Shown here: piece by piece, positions 37,625 through 45,685 of the stretch
Layout: each line of letters begins with the position of its first letter
Position numbering within the stretch: position 1 is the stretch's first letter
Assembly: GCF_965208925.1 (NCBI RefSeq)
Contig: NZ_OZ242364.1
Span: forward strand, 2,418,001 to 2,482,000
Length of the DNA stretch: 64,000 nt
Direction: 5' to 3'
DNA from: Poriferisodalis sp965208925
Lineage (GTDB): Bacteria > Actinomycetota > Acidimicrobiia > Acidimicrobiales > Poriferisodalaceae
Made by a program: the position numbers and the translations under genes
The notes under the pieces: model-generated
The model's database searches: none
What the model was told of the DNA's origin: nothing
Seen by the model: only the letters and a program-made list of their open reading frames with translations

Positions 37625-39702
37625 GCACCGGGCATGTCATCGGGGTCATCGACCCTTTCACCAACGGCGCGTCGGGCTCGGCGCTGCTGCCGGGATCCAA
37701 GAGCATCACGAACAGGGCAGTGCTGTGCGCCGCATTGGCGCAGGGGCGCAGCACCCTCGACGGGGTCCTGTTCGCGGACGACACCGAGGCGATGATCGAG
37801 GCCGTCACGGCCCTGGGCGCAGTGGTGCGCGTCAACCGCGGCAAGCGCCGGCTCGTCATCGACGGCATCGGCGGCCGGCGTTCGGAGTCCCACGACGCTG
37901 GTGACGAGCCGATCATGGTCCACGCGCGGTCATCGGGCACCACAGCACGCTTCATCCTGCCGGTCGTCGCGGCGCTCGGCGGCCGCTGGCTGCTCGACGG
38001 CGACCCCCAGCTGCGCGCGCGTCCGCTGGACGATCTGCTCGCGGCACAGCGCTCGCTGGGCGTCGAGGTGCACGAGCTCGGCGAGCACGGCTGCCTGCCG
38101 ATCGAAGTGAAGTCTGCCGGCGCCGAGGCGCTGCTGCGTCATGTGCGCATCCGCGCCGATGTGTCCAGCCAGTTCGCCACAGGACTGCTGCTCGCGGGTC
38201 CGGTGCGCGGCGGCATCCATGTGGAGATCGACGCTGAGTTCGACACCGTGAGCCGGCCCTACATCGACATGACCGTGTCGGTCATGGAGGCCTTCGGCGC
38301 CAACGTCGTCGTACCCAGCCCTGATCGCTACGTGGTGACCGAGGGCAGCTACCGCGCTGCTCGCTACCCGATCGAGCCGGACGCGTCTGCCGCCAGCTAC
38401 GTCTGGGCCGCCGCGGCGCTGTGCGGCGGCGAGGTGCGTGTGGACGGACTCGGCAGCCACAGCATCCAGGGCGACGTGCGCTTCGCGGAAGTTCTCGGCG
38501 AGATGGGAGCCGACGTCACCATCAGCGACGACGCCACCACCGTCGGCGCACCGCCGGACGGGGTGCTGCGGGCAGGCACCTTCGACTTGCGCGACTTCTC
38601 TGACACGGCCCAGACGCTGGCGGCTGTGGCGGCGTTCGCCGACGGCACGACCAGCATCGAAGGCATCGGCTTCATCCGCCGCAAGGAGACCGACCGCATC
38701 GCCAACACGGCAGCCGAGCTCGCCAAGCGTGGCGTCGACGCGACTGCCGAGCTTGACGGCATCACGGTGCGTGCCAACCCATTCGGCCTGCGAGCGGGCT
38801 TGGTGGACTGCCACGGAGACCATCGCATGGCGATGGCGATGTCGCTCATCGGTCTGCGGGTGGCCGGGATCGACATCGACGATCCTGACTGCGTCGCCAA
38901 GACGTTTCCCGACTTCTACGACGTGCTGGAGACGCTCAGAGCCTCGCCGGAGATGCACTCGGCACCGGAGGTTCCGGTGATCGCGATCGACGGCCCCGCC
39001 GCCTCCGGCAAGTCCAGCGCGGCTCGTGCGGTGGCGGCCGAGCTCGGCATGGACTACCTCGACACCGGCGCCATGTACCGGGCGGTGGCCTGGGCGGCTC
39101 TCGGGGCCGGAGTCGACCTCGATGACCTCGCAGCGGTGGCGAAGATCGCGCGCACAGCGCAGATCGAGATTTCCACCGCGAGCGGCGCGCAGCAGGTCAC
39201 CGTCGACGGCGTCGATGCCACAGCGGCAATACGCAGCGCAGAGGTGGATCGCAGCGTCAGCGTGGTGGCCGCCAACCCGCAGGTGCGCTGGGTGCTGACC
39301 CGGCGCCAGCGTGACTGGGCCAACCGCGTGGGCGGGGGAGTGATGGAGGGCCGCGACATCGGCAGCGTGGTCTTCCCCGATGCGATCCTGAAGGTGTTCC
39401 TCACCGCCACTGCGGGCGAGCGGGCCCGCCGCCGGCTGGTCCAGCAGGCTGTGGGGGCTGGCGGTACCGGCCATGCAATGCCACCCGACGATGCAGTCGC
39501 AGCGCTGGCCGCCGAGCTGAGCGAGCGCGATGCGCTCGACTCGGGCAGGGCCGACTCGCCGCTGCGGGTAGCGCCCGGGGCGGTCGTTGTCGACACGAGC
39601 GAGCTGTCCGAGGACGAGGCTGTCGAGACCATCACTGCGTTCTACCGCCGCGCTACCGGACCCCAGGCGCCGACGCGCATGAACCATCTCGAGGGCCGAT
39701 GA
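37621..39702 (+). CDS. aroA-cmk: fused EPSP synthase / cytidylate kinase
   Basis: 693 aa with two complete enzymes. Residues 1-440 are 3-phosphoshikimate 1-carboxyvinyltransferase: LLPGSKSITNRAVLCAAL (about 20-37), SSGTTARFILPV, ADVSSQFATGLLLAGP, FIRRKETDRIANTA and DCHGDHRMAMAMSL. Residues about 451-693 are CMP kinase: IAIDGPAASGKSSAARAVA (P-loop), YLDTGAMYRAVAWAAL, GRDIGSVVFPDA and ADSPLRVAPGAVVVDTS. No linker of note separates them. cmk normally sits at this position between rluB and der, so aroA was apparently joined to its 5' end. It overlaps tyrA upstream and plsC downstream by 4 nt. Similar fusions are known in some other bacteria, so the fusion is real rather than an assembly error, though reads would settle it. 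Confidence 0.95.
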   Translation: MSTGHVIGVIDPFTNGASGSALLPGSKSITNRAVLCAALAQGRSTLDGVLFADDTEAMIEAVTALGAVVRVNRGKRRLVIDGIGGRRSESHDAGDEPIMVHARSSGTTARFILPVVAALGGRWLLDGDPQLRARPLDDLLAAQRSLGVEVHELGEHGCLPIEVKSAGAEALLRHVRIRADVSSQFATGLLLAGPVRGGIHVEIDAEFDTVSRPYIDMTVSVMEAFGANVVVPSPDRYVVTEGSYRAARYPIEPDASAASYVWAAAALCGGEVRVDGLGSHSIQGDVRFAEVLGEMGADVTISDDATTVGAPPDGVLRAGTFDLRDFSDTAQTLAAVAAFADGTTSIEGIGFIRRKETDRIANTAAELAKRGVDATAELDGITVRANPFGLRAGLVDCHGDHRMAMAMSLIGLRVAGIDIDDPDCVAKTFPDFYDVLETLRASPEMHSAPEVPVIAIDGPAASGKSSAARAVAAELGMDYLDTGAMYRAVAWAALGAGVDLDDLAAVAKIARTAQIEISTASGAQQVTVDGVDATAAIRSAEVDRSVSVVAANPQVRWVLTRRQRDWANRVGGGVMEGRDIGSVVFPDAILKVFLTATAGERARRRLVQQAVGAGGTGHAMPPDDAVAALAAELSERDALDSGRADSPLRVAPGAVVVDTSELSEDEAVETITAFYRRATGPQAPTRMNHLEGR

Positions 39703-40394
39703 ACGGACCCAGCGGGCCTGAAACCGAGCTGCGCGACGGGCCGCTCAACATGGCCGTCTACAAGATCATGAAGTACGCCATCTGGGGTGTGTTCCGAGCC
39801 TGGAACCGCATCTCCGTGGACGGCCTGGCGAATCTGCCCGACGGCCCGTGCGTGTGGGTGCCCAACCACCGCAGCTACATCGACACGCCCATCCATGCCG
39901 CGATTCCTGCGCGGATGCGGGTAATGGGCAAAGACTCGATGTGGAAGCACCGCTTCCCGGGCTGGCTGTTCACCACGATCGGCTGCTTCCCGGTGAACCG
40001 TGATGCACCTGATCGGGCCGCATTGCGCACAGCACTGGATGCGCTGCAGTTCGGCGACAGTCCGGTCGTGATGTTCGGTGAGGGCGAGCGCAAGGACGGC
40101 CCGCGCGTGCTGCCGCTCATGGACGGTCCGGTGTACCTGGCGGCGCGGGCGCAGGTCCCGATCGTGCCGGTCGGGATCGGGGGCACCGCCGCAGCCATGC
40201 CCCGGGGCGCCAGGTTCATGTATCCGCGGCGAATCAAGTTCATCATCGGCGATCCGATGGACCCGCCAGCGCCAGGACCGAGCGGGCGAGTCTCCCGTCG
40301 GGCCATCCGCGAGACCACCGAAGAGCTGCGCGAGCGCATCCAAGAGGTCTTCGACCGCGCCCAAGCCGACGTCGGCACGCCCAACGTGCGCTGA
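39699..40394 (+). CDS. plsC: 1-acyl-sn-glycerol-3-phosphate acyltransferase
   Basis: Adds the second acyl chain in phosphatidic acid synthesis, at the membrane. 231 aa. The HX4D motif is in VPNHRSYIDTPIHA (about residue 54), the second block in FPGWLFTTIGCFPVNRD, and the third is GEGERKDGPRVLP, a variant of the usual EGTRS block. The fourth, VPIVPVGIGGTAAAMPRG, is intact. ATG 39699 overlaps the aroA-cmk stop. plsC next to cmk and der is a common order. It ends in a hairpin shared with ispH. Confidence 0.9.
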   Translation: MNGPSGPETELRDGPLNMAVYKIMKYAIWGVFRAWNRISVDGLANLPDGPCVWVPNHRSYIDTPIHAAIPARMRVMGKDSMWKHRFPGWLFTTIGCFPVNRDAPDRAALRTALDALQFGDSPVVMFGEGERKDGPRVLPLMDGPVYLAARAQVPIVPVGIGGTAAAMPRGARFMYPRRIKFIIGDPMDPPAPGPSGRVSRRAIRETTEELRERIQEVFDRAQADVGTPNVR

Positions 40395-40416
40395 CGGCGC
40401 GGTGTCGCCTCAGCGC
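40388..40416. terminator. bidirectional hairpin between plsC and ispH
   Basis: GCGCTGA(c)GGCG pairs with CGCCTCAGCGC around loop CGGTGT, 11 bp with one bulge. It includes the stop codons of both convergent genes. Confidence 0.55.
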
Positions 40417-41453
40417 TCGGTGGTGACCAGCGCAGCGAGAACGCCGCTGGCCGCCGTCGTCCTGTCTGCTGCACCCAGTCGTGCGCCCGCGGGCACGGCC
40501 AGGCTGGCATGAACGGCGGCCTCCATGGCGCCCAGCAGGTCTCGCAGCTCGCGGGGCGGGGGGAAGTACTCGTCCTCGTCGGTGATCGTGACCTGGGTGG
40601 TGCCCTGGACCGGTGCGAGCCGCTCGATCACGGCGTCCACCAGTTCTTCGGGCGCCGATGCGCCGGCGGTGACCCCGATGGTGCCATGCAGGTCGTCGGG
40701 GAGCTCGGCGGCGGCGTTCACCCGCAGCACGCGCTCGCAGCCCGACTCGACGGCGACCTTGGCGAGCGCCATGGTGTTGGAGGAGTTGGCCGACCCGATC
40801 ACCACGACAGCGTCGCATTCGGGTGCGAGGTGCTCGAGGGCGCTCTGGCGATTGGTGGTGGCAAAGCAGAGGTCCGAGCGTCCCGCCATCCAGACGTCGC
40901 CGAAACGTGCCTTGGCAGCATCGGCCACATCGGCCCAGTCACGATGACTGAGCGTCGTCTGGGCCAGCACCGCGACCGGTGCCTCGGTGTCGTCGAGCCC
41001 CTCGACGTCGGCAGGCTCGGAGACCAGCGAGATGGCGTCGGGCGCCACGGCCATGGTCCCGACGGCTTCGTCGTGTCCCTCGTGCCCGACGTACACCACT
41101 TGGAAGCCCTTGGCGGCGCGTACGCGGACCTCGTGATGCACCTTGGTGACAAGCGGGCACACCGCGTCCACCACGTAACCGCCGCGCTGACGGGCCTGTT
41201 CCACCACTTCGGGTGCCGAGCCGTGTGCTGACAGCATGAGCGGCCGACCGGGCGGTACCTCGGCGACGTCGTCGACGAACACCACGCCGAGTCGCTCGAA
41301 GCGATCCACCACGAGGCGGTTGTGGACGATCTCGTGGTAGCAGTACACCGGCGGCGGGAACGAGCGAACGAGCCAGGCGAGCGCCTTGATGGCCATCTCG
41401 ACGCCGGCGCAGAAGCCGCGAGGCGCTGCCAGCAGCACCTGGTCCACAGCCAC
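40410..41453 (-). CDS. ispH: 4-hydroxy-3-methylbut-2-enyl diphosphate reductase
   Basis: Last step of the MEP isoprenoid route, giving IPP and DMAPP. 347 aa. The Fe-S ligands are in PRGFCAGVEMAIKAL (Cys near residue 15), VDAVCPLVTKVHHEV (near 98) and DLCFATTNRQSA (near 197). VGHEGHDEAVGTM and the substrate motif GSANSSNTMAL are present. The C-terminus has the usual TAGASAPEELV. GTG 41453 has TATCGT 7 nt upstream, a leaderless arrangement. It is divergent from the DUF512 gene and convergent with plsC. Confidence 0.95.
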   Translation of the reverse strand: MAVDQVLLAAPRGFCAGVEMAIKALAWLVRSFPPPVYCYHEIVHNRLVVDRFERLGVVFVDDVAEVPPGRPLMLSAHGSAPEVVEQARQRGGYVVDAVCPLVTKVHHEVRVRAAKGFQVVYVGHEGHDEAVGTMAVAPDAISLVSEPADVEGLDDTEAPVAVLAQTTLSHRDWADVADAAKARFGDVWMAGRSDLCFATTNRQSALEHLAPECDAVVVIGSANSSNTMALAKVAVESGCERVLRVNAAAELPDDLHGTIGVTAGASAPEELVDAVIERLAPVQGTTQVTITDEDEYFPPPRELRDLLGAMEAAVHASLAVPAGARLGAADRTTAASGVLAALVTTER

Positions 41454-41460
41454 GGCTTGG

Positions 41461-41466
41461 ACGATA
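41461..41466 (-). promoter_or_regulatory. -10 hexamer for leaderless ispH
   Basis: On the minus strand TATCGT ends 7 nt before GTG 41453. Confidence 0.5.
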
Positions 41467-41486
41467 CCGACGAGGTGAGAGGTTCC

Positions 41487-41492
41487 TATCCT
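41487..41492 (+). promoter_or_regulatory. -10 hexamer before a 36-codon ORF
   Basis: TATCCT ends 6 nt before GTG 41499; it is the only good promoter for the DUF512-der genes. Confidence 0.45.
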
Positions 41493-41498
41493 GAACGT

Positions 41499-41609
41499 GT
41501 GCGCGGGCTGCAGAACCTCCTCATTGCGTCACTTGATGCTCCCCGCTCTTGTTCGCTCCGCTCACGGGCCGCTCGGGCCACGGCTTCGCCGTTCGGCTCA
41601 GCCTCTTGA
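41499..41609 (+). CDS. 36-aa leader ORF before the DUF512 gene
   Basis: Begins GTG CGC GGG CTG and encodes MRGLQNLLIASLDAPRSCSL and 16 further residues. It starts in the leaderless position relative to TATCCT and ends 3 nt before the DUF512 ATG. Its second half is made by the dispersed repeat. No family is recognised. It may be translated merely because the transcript starts there, and could then pass ribosomes to the next gene. Confidence 0.3.
   Translation: MRGLQNLLIASLDAPRSCSLRSRAARATASPFGSAS
41541..41608. repeat. dispersed repeat, copy 3
   Basis: CCCGCTCTTGTTC, then CGGGCCGCTCGGGCCACGGC, then CGGCTCAGCCTCTT: near-identical in three blocks to the inverted copy at 32547-32622, with a different middle spacer. 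Confidence 0.7.
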
Positions 41610-41612
41610 CCT

Positions 41613-43211
41613 ATGTCCCGGCCGGTTGTGGTGGCGGTGGAACCCGGCTCGGCGGCCGAGACCGCCGGGCTGGCCCCCGGCGACGAGGTGGTGTCGATCT
41701 CCGGTGTCACACCTACTGACGTGATTGCCTGGCAGCTGCTGCTCGATGAGGCCGATCCCACGCTGGAGGTGGTGCGCGACGGGCACGAGATCGCCATGGA
41801 CATTCCGAAAGACGCCGGCGTCCCGCTCGGCGCTGAGGTGAATGCCGCGATCTTCGATCGGGTGCAGACCTGCGACAACCACTGCGAATTCTGTTTCATC
41901 TACCAGTTGCCGCCCGGGCTGCGCCGGAGTCTCTACCTCAAGGACGACGACTACCGGCTGTCGTTCCTGTACGGCAACTTCACGACGCTGACCCGCTTCA
42001 CTGAGCTGGACCTGGAGCGAGTGCTGGACGAGCGCTTGTCACCGCTGTACGTGTCGATTCATGCCACCGATCCTGTGGTGCGGGCTCGGATGCTCCGCAA
42101 TCCGCGTGGCGGGACCAGCCTGCGATGGCTGAGCGCGTTGCTCGACGGGGGCATCGAGGTGCACGGGCAGGTGGTGGTGTGCCCGGGCGTGAACGACGGG
42201 CAGGTGCTGGCCGACACGCTGGCAGGCGTGCTGGACCGCTACCCGTCGCTGGCCACGCTGGCGGTAGTGCCGCTCGGGGTCAGCTCCCACCAGCGGGAGG
42301 CGGCCATGCGCCCCCACACCGCTGCGGAGGCTGCGGCGGTCGTGGACCTCTGCGACGAGTGGCAGCAGCGTTATCTGGACGTGCTCGGCCGCCGCCTGGT
42401 ATTTGCTGCCGATGAGTACTACCTGCTCGCAGACCGCGACTTTCCGGCGGCATCGACCTATGGCGGCTTCCCGATGCACGAGGACGGCATCGGCATGGCG
42501 CGGGCGTTCGAGCAGGAGTTCTGGGCGGTCGGCGAGCGTACGCCAGACGGGGGCATCAGGCAGCGTGCGCCGGCCGCTGGATTCTTCTCGTGGGTGGATG
42601 GGGCACCAGCGCAGGGCTACCGCGCAGTACGGATGCCCGGGCACGGCGCGAACCGCAGCGGCGAGATCGACGTTGACGGTCTGCCGCTCAGTCTCGGGCC
42701 GACGCCGATGCCAGTGGCCGTGACACTGTCGGGGTCACCCCGCCATGGCCCATCTGGAACGATCCGTCCGATCAGCCCTGAACCCACCGGGCAGCCCATC
42801 GGGATCCTGACGGGAACCTACGGAGCTGCAGTGCTGGCGCCGTTGGTGAGCCGGTGGAACGCCCAGGCCATGCCCGAACAGTGCGGGAGTGCGGCTGCGG
42901 CGCGGGTCATCGAGGTGCCCAACAGGTTCTTCGGCGGCAACATTGGCGTGACAGGCTTGCTCGCCGGAGCGGACATCGCAGCCACGCTCGAAGACGAGCC
43001 AGCCTCTCACCGCTACCTGCTGGCCGACGTGTGCCTGTCGGGCGGGAAGTTCCTCGACGGCGTGACGCCCGCCGAGCTGCCCCGGCTTGTCGAGATCGTC
43101 CCGACCAACGGCAGCGCCTTGCGGGAGCTGCTCGACGCCGCGGCGGGCGTCGAGCCCGGACGTGCTGCCGATGAACCGTCGGCACGCCGGCCGGCGGGGG
43201 CACCGCAATGA
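41613..43211 (+). CDS. DUF512 family Fe-S protein with PDZ-like domain
   Basis: 532 aa. The family is annotated as a putative radical SAM/Fe-S oxidoreductase of unknown role, often next to der. An N-terminal PDZ-like domain (EPGSAAETAGLAPGDEVVSI, residues 8-60) is followed by the cluster motif VQTCDNHCEFCFIYQLPPG (about 88-106; CxxxCxxC). Then come LYVSIHATDP and VVCPGVNDG of a TIM-barrel-like core. The C-terminal DUF512 domain ends with LADVCLSGGKFLDGVTP. It overlaps der by 4 nt, hinting at ribosome assembly, but that is only context. Two Pro/Gly-rich inserts occur (near 330 and 375). ATG 41613 follows a 36-codon ORF and has no strong ribosome binding site. Confidence 0.87.
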   Translation: MSRPVVVAVEPGSAAETAGLAPGDEVVSISGVTPTDVIAWQLLLDEADPTLEVVRDGHEIAMDIPKDAGVPLGAEVNAAIFDRVQTCDNHCEFCFIYQLPPGLRRSLYLKDDDYRLSFLYGNFTTLTRFTELDLERVLDERLSPLYVSIHATDPVVRARMLRNPRGGTSLRWLSALLDGGIEVHGQVVVCPGVNDGQVLADTLAGVLDRYPSLATLAVVPLGVSSHQREAAMRPHTAAEAAAVVDLCDEWQQRYLDVLGRRLVFAADEYYLLADRDFPAASTYGGFPMHEDGIGMARAFEQEFWAVGERTPDGGIRQRAPAAGFFSWVDGAPAQGYRAVRMPGHGANRSGEIDVDGLPLSLGPTPMPVAVTLSGSPRHGPSGTIRPISPEPTGQPIGILTGTYGAAVLAPLVSRWNAQAMPEQCGSAAAARVIEVPNRFFGGNIGVTGLLAGADIAATLEDEPASHRYLLADVCLSGGKFLDGVTPAELPRLVEIVPTNGSALRELLDAAAGVEPGRAADEPSARRPAGAPQ

Positions 43212-44611
43212 GCGCCAGCCTGCCCGTCGTCGGGATCGTGGGCCGGCCAAACGTCGGCAAGTCCACGCTGTTCAACCGGCTCGTCGGGCGTCGTGAGGCC
43301 GTGGTGGCTCCCGAGCCCGGCGTGACGCGGGACCGCAAGGCAGCCGAGGCCGCTTGGCGCGGCCACCCCTTCATTGTGGTCGACACCGGAGGGTGGTCTG
43401 CAGACGGCGACACGCTCGACGGCAAAGTGTCCGAGCAGAGCGAGCGCGCGATGGACGATGCCGATGTGCTGCTGCTGGTGGTCGACGTCACCGTGGGCAT
43501 CACCGAGCCCGACGCCCGTCTCGCTGCATTGCTGCGGCGCAGAGGCCGACCGACCCTGGTGGTTGCCAACAAGGCCGACAGCCGAACGCGTGACGACGGG
43601 CGGTGGGAGTTCAATCGACTAGGGCTCGGAGAAGCCTGGGCAGCGTCGGCCCTGCACGGCCGCAACGTCGGCGATGTGCTTGATCGGTTGCTGGACCTGC
43701 TCGATGTCGATGCTGACGTTGATGGAAACGACCCCTCCGCCAGCATTCCCGGCAGCCCCGACGGGGCCGCGAATCCTGCCGAAGGCACAGATCCAGGCTG
43801 TGACGAGTTCGCCAGCGAGGACGAGGTCCCCGTCGAAGGCGAAGCGGCCGTGCCCGCAGTGGCGATCGTGGGCCGGCCCAATGTCGGCAAGTCGACCCTG
43901 TTCAACCGGCTCATCGGCGACGAACGATCGGTCGTGCATGACCGGCCCGGCACGACCCGCGACACCATCGACACCCTCGTGGAGACCGAGGCGGGCCCGG
44001 TGCGATTCGTGGACACCGCAGGCATGCGCCGCAAGGCCCGGGTCGACGCGGACACTGAGTACTACGCCAACTTGCGGGCGCTGCGGGCTATCGACGCCTG
44101 CGACGTGTCGCTGCTGGTCATCGACGCCACCGAAGGCGTGACCGCACAGGACCAGCGTCTCGCCGAGCGCATTGACGCCGCCGGCTGCCCGATAGTGGTG
44201 CTGCTCAATAAGTGGGAGACGCTGGATGCCGAGCATCGTGAACGCGTCTTGGGAGAGCTGGCGCGTCGCCTGCACTTCGTCGGCGAATCACCTGTGTTGC
44301 GTATCAGCGCGCTGACGGGTCGAGGCGTGCACCGGCTGGTGCCCGCCGTCTCCGCTGCGATGGAGGCGTACGAGTCCAGAGCGCCGACCGCCAAGGTGAA
44401 CGAGATCGTCCAGCTCGCGCAGTCCGCACAGCCGGCACCCGGAGGAGCACGGGTGCTGTACGCCACCCAAGCCGCAACACAGCCGCCGACGTTCACGCTG
44501 TTCGTCAACCGGGAACTCCCGGCCACCTACCTGCGATACCTCGAGCGCCGCTTGTCCGAAGAGCTGGGCCTCGCCAAAACGCCCCTCAAGCTGCGAGTGC
44601 GCCGACGATGA
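43208..44611 (+). CDS. der: ribosome-associated GTPase Der
   Basis: Tandem GTPase for 50S subunit maturation. 467 aa. First G domain: GRPNVGKSTLFNRLVG (about residue 12), GVTRDR, DTGGW and NKAD. Second: GRPNVGKSTLFNRLIG (about 222), PGTTRDTIDT, DTAGMRRKA and NKWE. A C-terminal KH-like domain follows (ATQAATQPPTFTLFVNRELP). The linker of about 45 residues between the G domains is acidic and longer than usual (DVDADVDGNDPSASIPGS and more). It overlaps the DUF512 gene upstream and a small gene downstream. Confidence 0.96.
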   Translation: MSASLPVVGIVGRPNVGKSTLFNRLVGRREAVVAPEPGVTRDRKAAEAAWRGHPFIVVDTGGWSADGDTLDGKVSEQSERAMDDADVLLLVVDVTVGITEPDARLAALLRRRGRPTLVVANKADSRTRDDGRWEFNRLGLGEAWAASALHGRNVGDVLDRLLDLLDVDADVDGNDPSASIPGSPDGAANPAEGTDPGCDEFASEDEVPVEGEAAVPAVAIVGRPNVGKSTLFNRLIGDERSVVHDRPGTTRDTIDTLVETEAGPVRFVDTAGMRRKARVDADTEYYANLRALRAIDACDVSLLVIDATEGVTAQDQRLAERIDAAGCPIVVLLNKWETLDAEHRERVLGELARRLHFVGESPVLRISALTGRGVHRLVPAVSAAMEAYESRAPTAKVNEIVQLAQSAQPAPGGARVLYATQAATQPPTFTLFVNRELPATYLRYLERRLSEELGLAKTPLKLRVRRR

Positions 44612-44841
44612 GGCCGCTGTCCAGACGCGGGGCGGCTCCCACCGACCAGCGGCAGAATCGCCGCCCCTCGCTGGGCGAACCTGTCCATCCAGGCAGGCAT
44701 CAGAGCAGCAAAGACGACCAACCCCAACAACGGGGTGCGGGGGCACCGTGGCATTTCTGGCTCGTTGTGGTGATGGCGACCGTGTACTTGGGCTGGCGTG
44801 CGGTCGAAGGCGTCGTGTGGCTGATCCAGTGGATCGGCTGA
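44608..44841 (+). CDS. small single-pass membrane protein, unknown
   Basis: 77 aa. The N-terminal 45 residues are basic and polar (SRRGAAPTDQRQNRRPS). One membrane helix follows at about 49-70 (FWLVVVMATVYLGWRAVEGV), ending in LIQWIG. ATG 44608 overlaps the der stop (ATGA), which supports coupled translation. No family is recognised. Several actinobacteria carry a short one-helix ORF after der, but whether these are homologous cannot be told here. Confidence 0.55.
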   Translation: MRPLSRRGAAPTDQRQNRRPSLGEPVHPGRHQSSKDDQPQQRGAGAPWHFWLVVVMATVYLGWRAVEGVVWLIQWIG

Positions 44842-44894
44842 GTGGCTCGCTGATGAACTTCCGATCCAGCCCAGCCGGTATCGTGCCTGCGGTA

Positions 44895-44972
44895 CGGGCT
44901 GTGGCGCAGTCTGGTTAGCGCACTGGTCTGGGGGACCAGGGGTCGGAGGTTCAAATCCTCTCAGCCCGACCA
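44895..44972 (+). tRNA. tRNA-Pro (anticodon GGG)
   Basis: A full cloverleaf: acceptor CGGGCTG/CAGCCCG, D-arm GCGC/GCGC, anticodon stem CTGGT/ACCAG with loop CTGGGGG (anticodon GGG), and T-arm GGAGG/CCTCT with TTCAAAT. The CCA end is encoded (44970-44972). No copy of its 3' end is seen downstream, so there is no sign of an integrated element bounded by it. Confidence 0.97.
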
Positions 44973-44986
44973 CGGCGGGGTGTGTC

Positions 44987-45595
44987 ATGGCAAAGGACGT
45001 GCCCGCGGTTGCTCCGGGCGGAAATGTGAGACGACGGCTCGCCACGGGTGTCTTTGCATTTGAAGGCGACGACTCCGATGCGGATCTCCGTCAGCAGTTC
45101 GGCGTGGCCACGCTCCTGCAGACTGTCCGCGAGCTCAGCGGCCTGAAGTTCATCCGGCGTGACATCGGCACGGCGCCCGAGCTCTTCTACTACGTCCGCA
45201 AATGGACCCAGCAGCGCTACCGCGACTATCAGATCGGGCACTTCGGATTTCACGGCAAGCCGGGAGAGCTCTGGCTGAGCGGCTCGACCAAGGTGACGCT
45301 GGAGGAGCTCGCCGACGTGCTCGACGGACGGGCCGGTGGACGGATCATCTACTTCAGCTCGTGCGAGATCATGGGCAGCGACGATGCGGCCTTGCGGCGA
45401 TTCCAGCAGCGGTCCGGAGCCACGGCGGTGATCGGATTCCTCGAGCGCGTCGGGGGCAGCCTGGAACTCCCGGCATTCGAGCTGCTGCTGCTGCAGGCGC
45501 TGAACGACGACGTCAGGATGGACGCCGTCGAGGAGCGCCTCCGCAGTCAGCATCCCTATCTGTGCGAACTGCTCGGCCTCAAGATCATCAACTGA
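44987..45595 (+). CDS. DUF6642-like protein with CHAT/caspase-like His-Cys pair
   Basis: 202 aa, soluble, no signal peptide. The overall look (GVFAFEGD near residue 21, FIRRDIGTAPELFYYVRKWT near 55) matches what I recall of the DUF6642 family. The strands IGHFGFHG (His85, His89) and IIYFSSCEIMG (Cys126) have the pattern and spacing of the His and Cys of CHAT/caspase-fold proteases, so a caspase-like fold is inferred. No fused sensor domain is present; such domains usually act in signalling or defence. It starts 14 nt after tRNA-Pro at ATG 44987. The function is unknown. Confidence 0.65.
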   Translation: MAKDVPAVAPGGNVRRRLATGVFAFEGDDSDADLRQQFGVATLLQTVRELSGLKFIRRDIGTAPELFYYVRKWTQQRYRDYQIGHFGFHGKPGELWLSGSTKVTLEELADVLDGRAGGRIIYFSSCEIMGSDDAALRRFQQRSGATAVIGFLERVGGSLELPAFELLLLQALNDDVRMDAVEERLRSQHPYLCELLGLKIIN

Positions 45596-45685
45596 TCGCC
45601 CAGTGTTCCCGGAGGGCCGCACGGAGCATCACACGGCTGGTGAGCACGGTGTCACAATGTGCCTGACGGAGCGAAGGGAGCGCTG

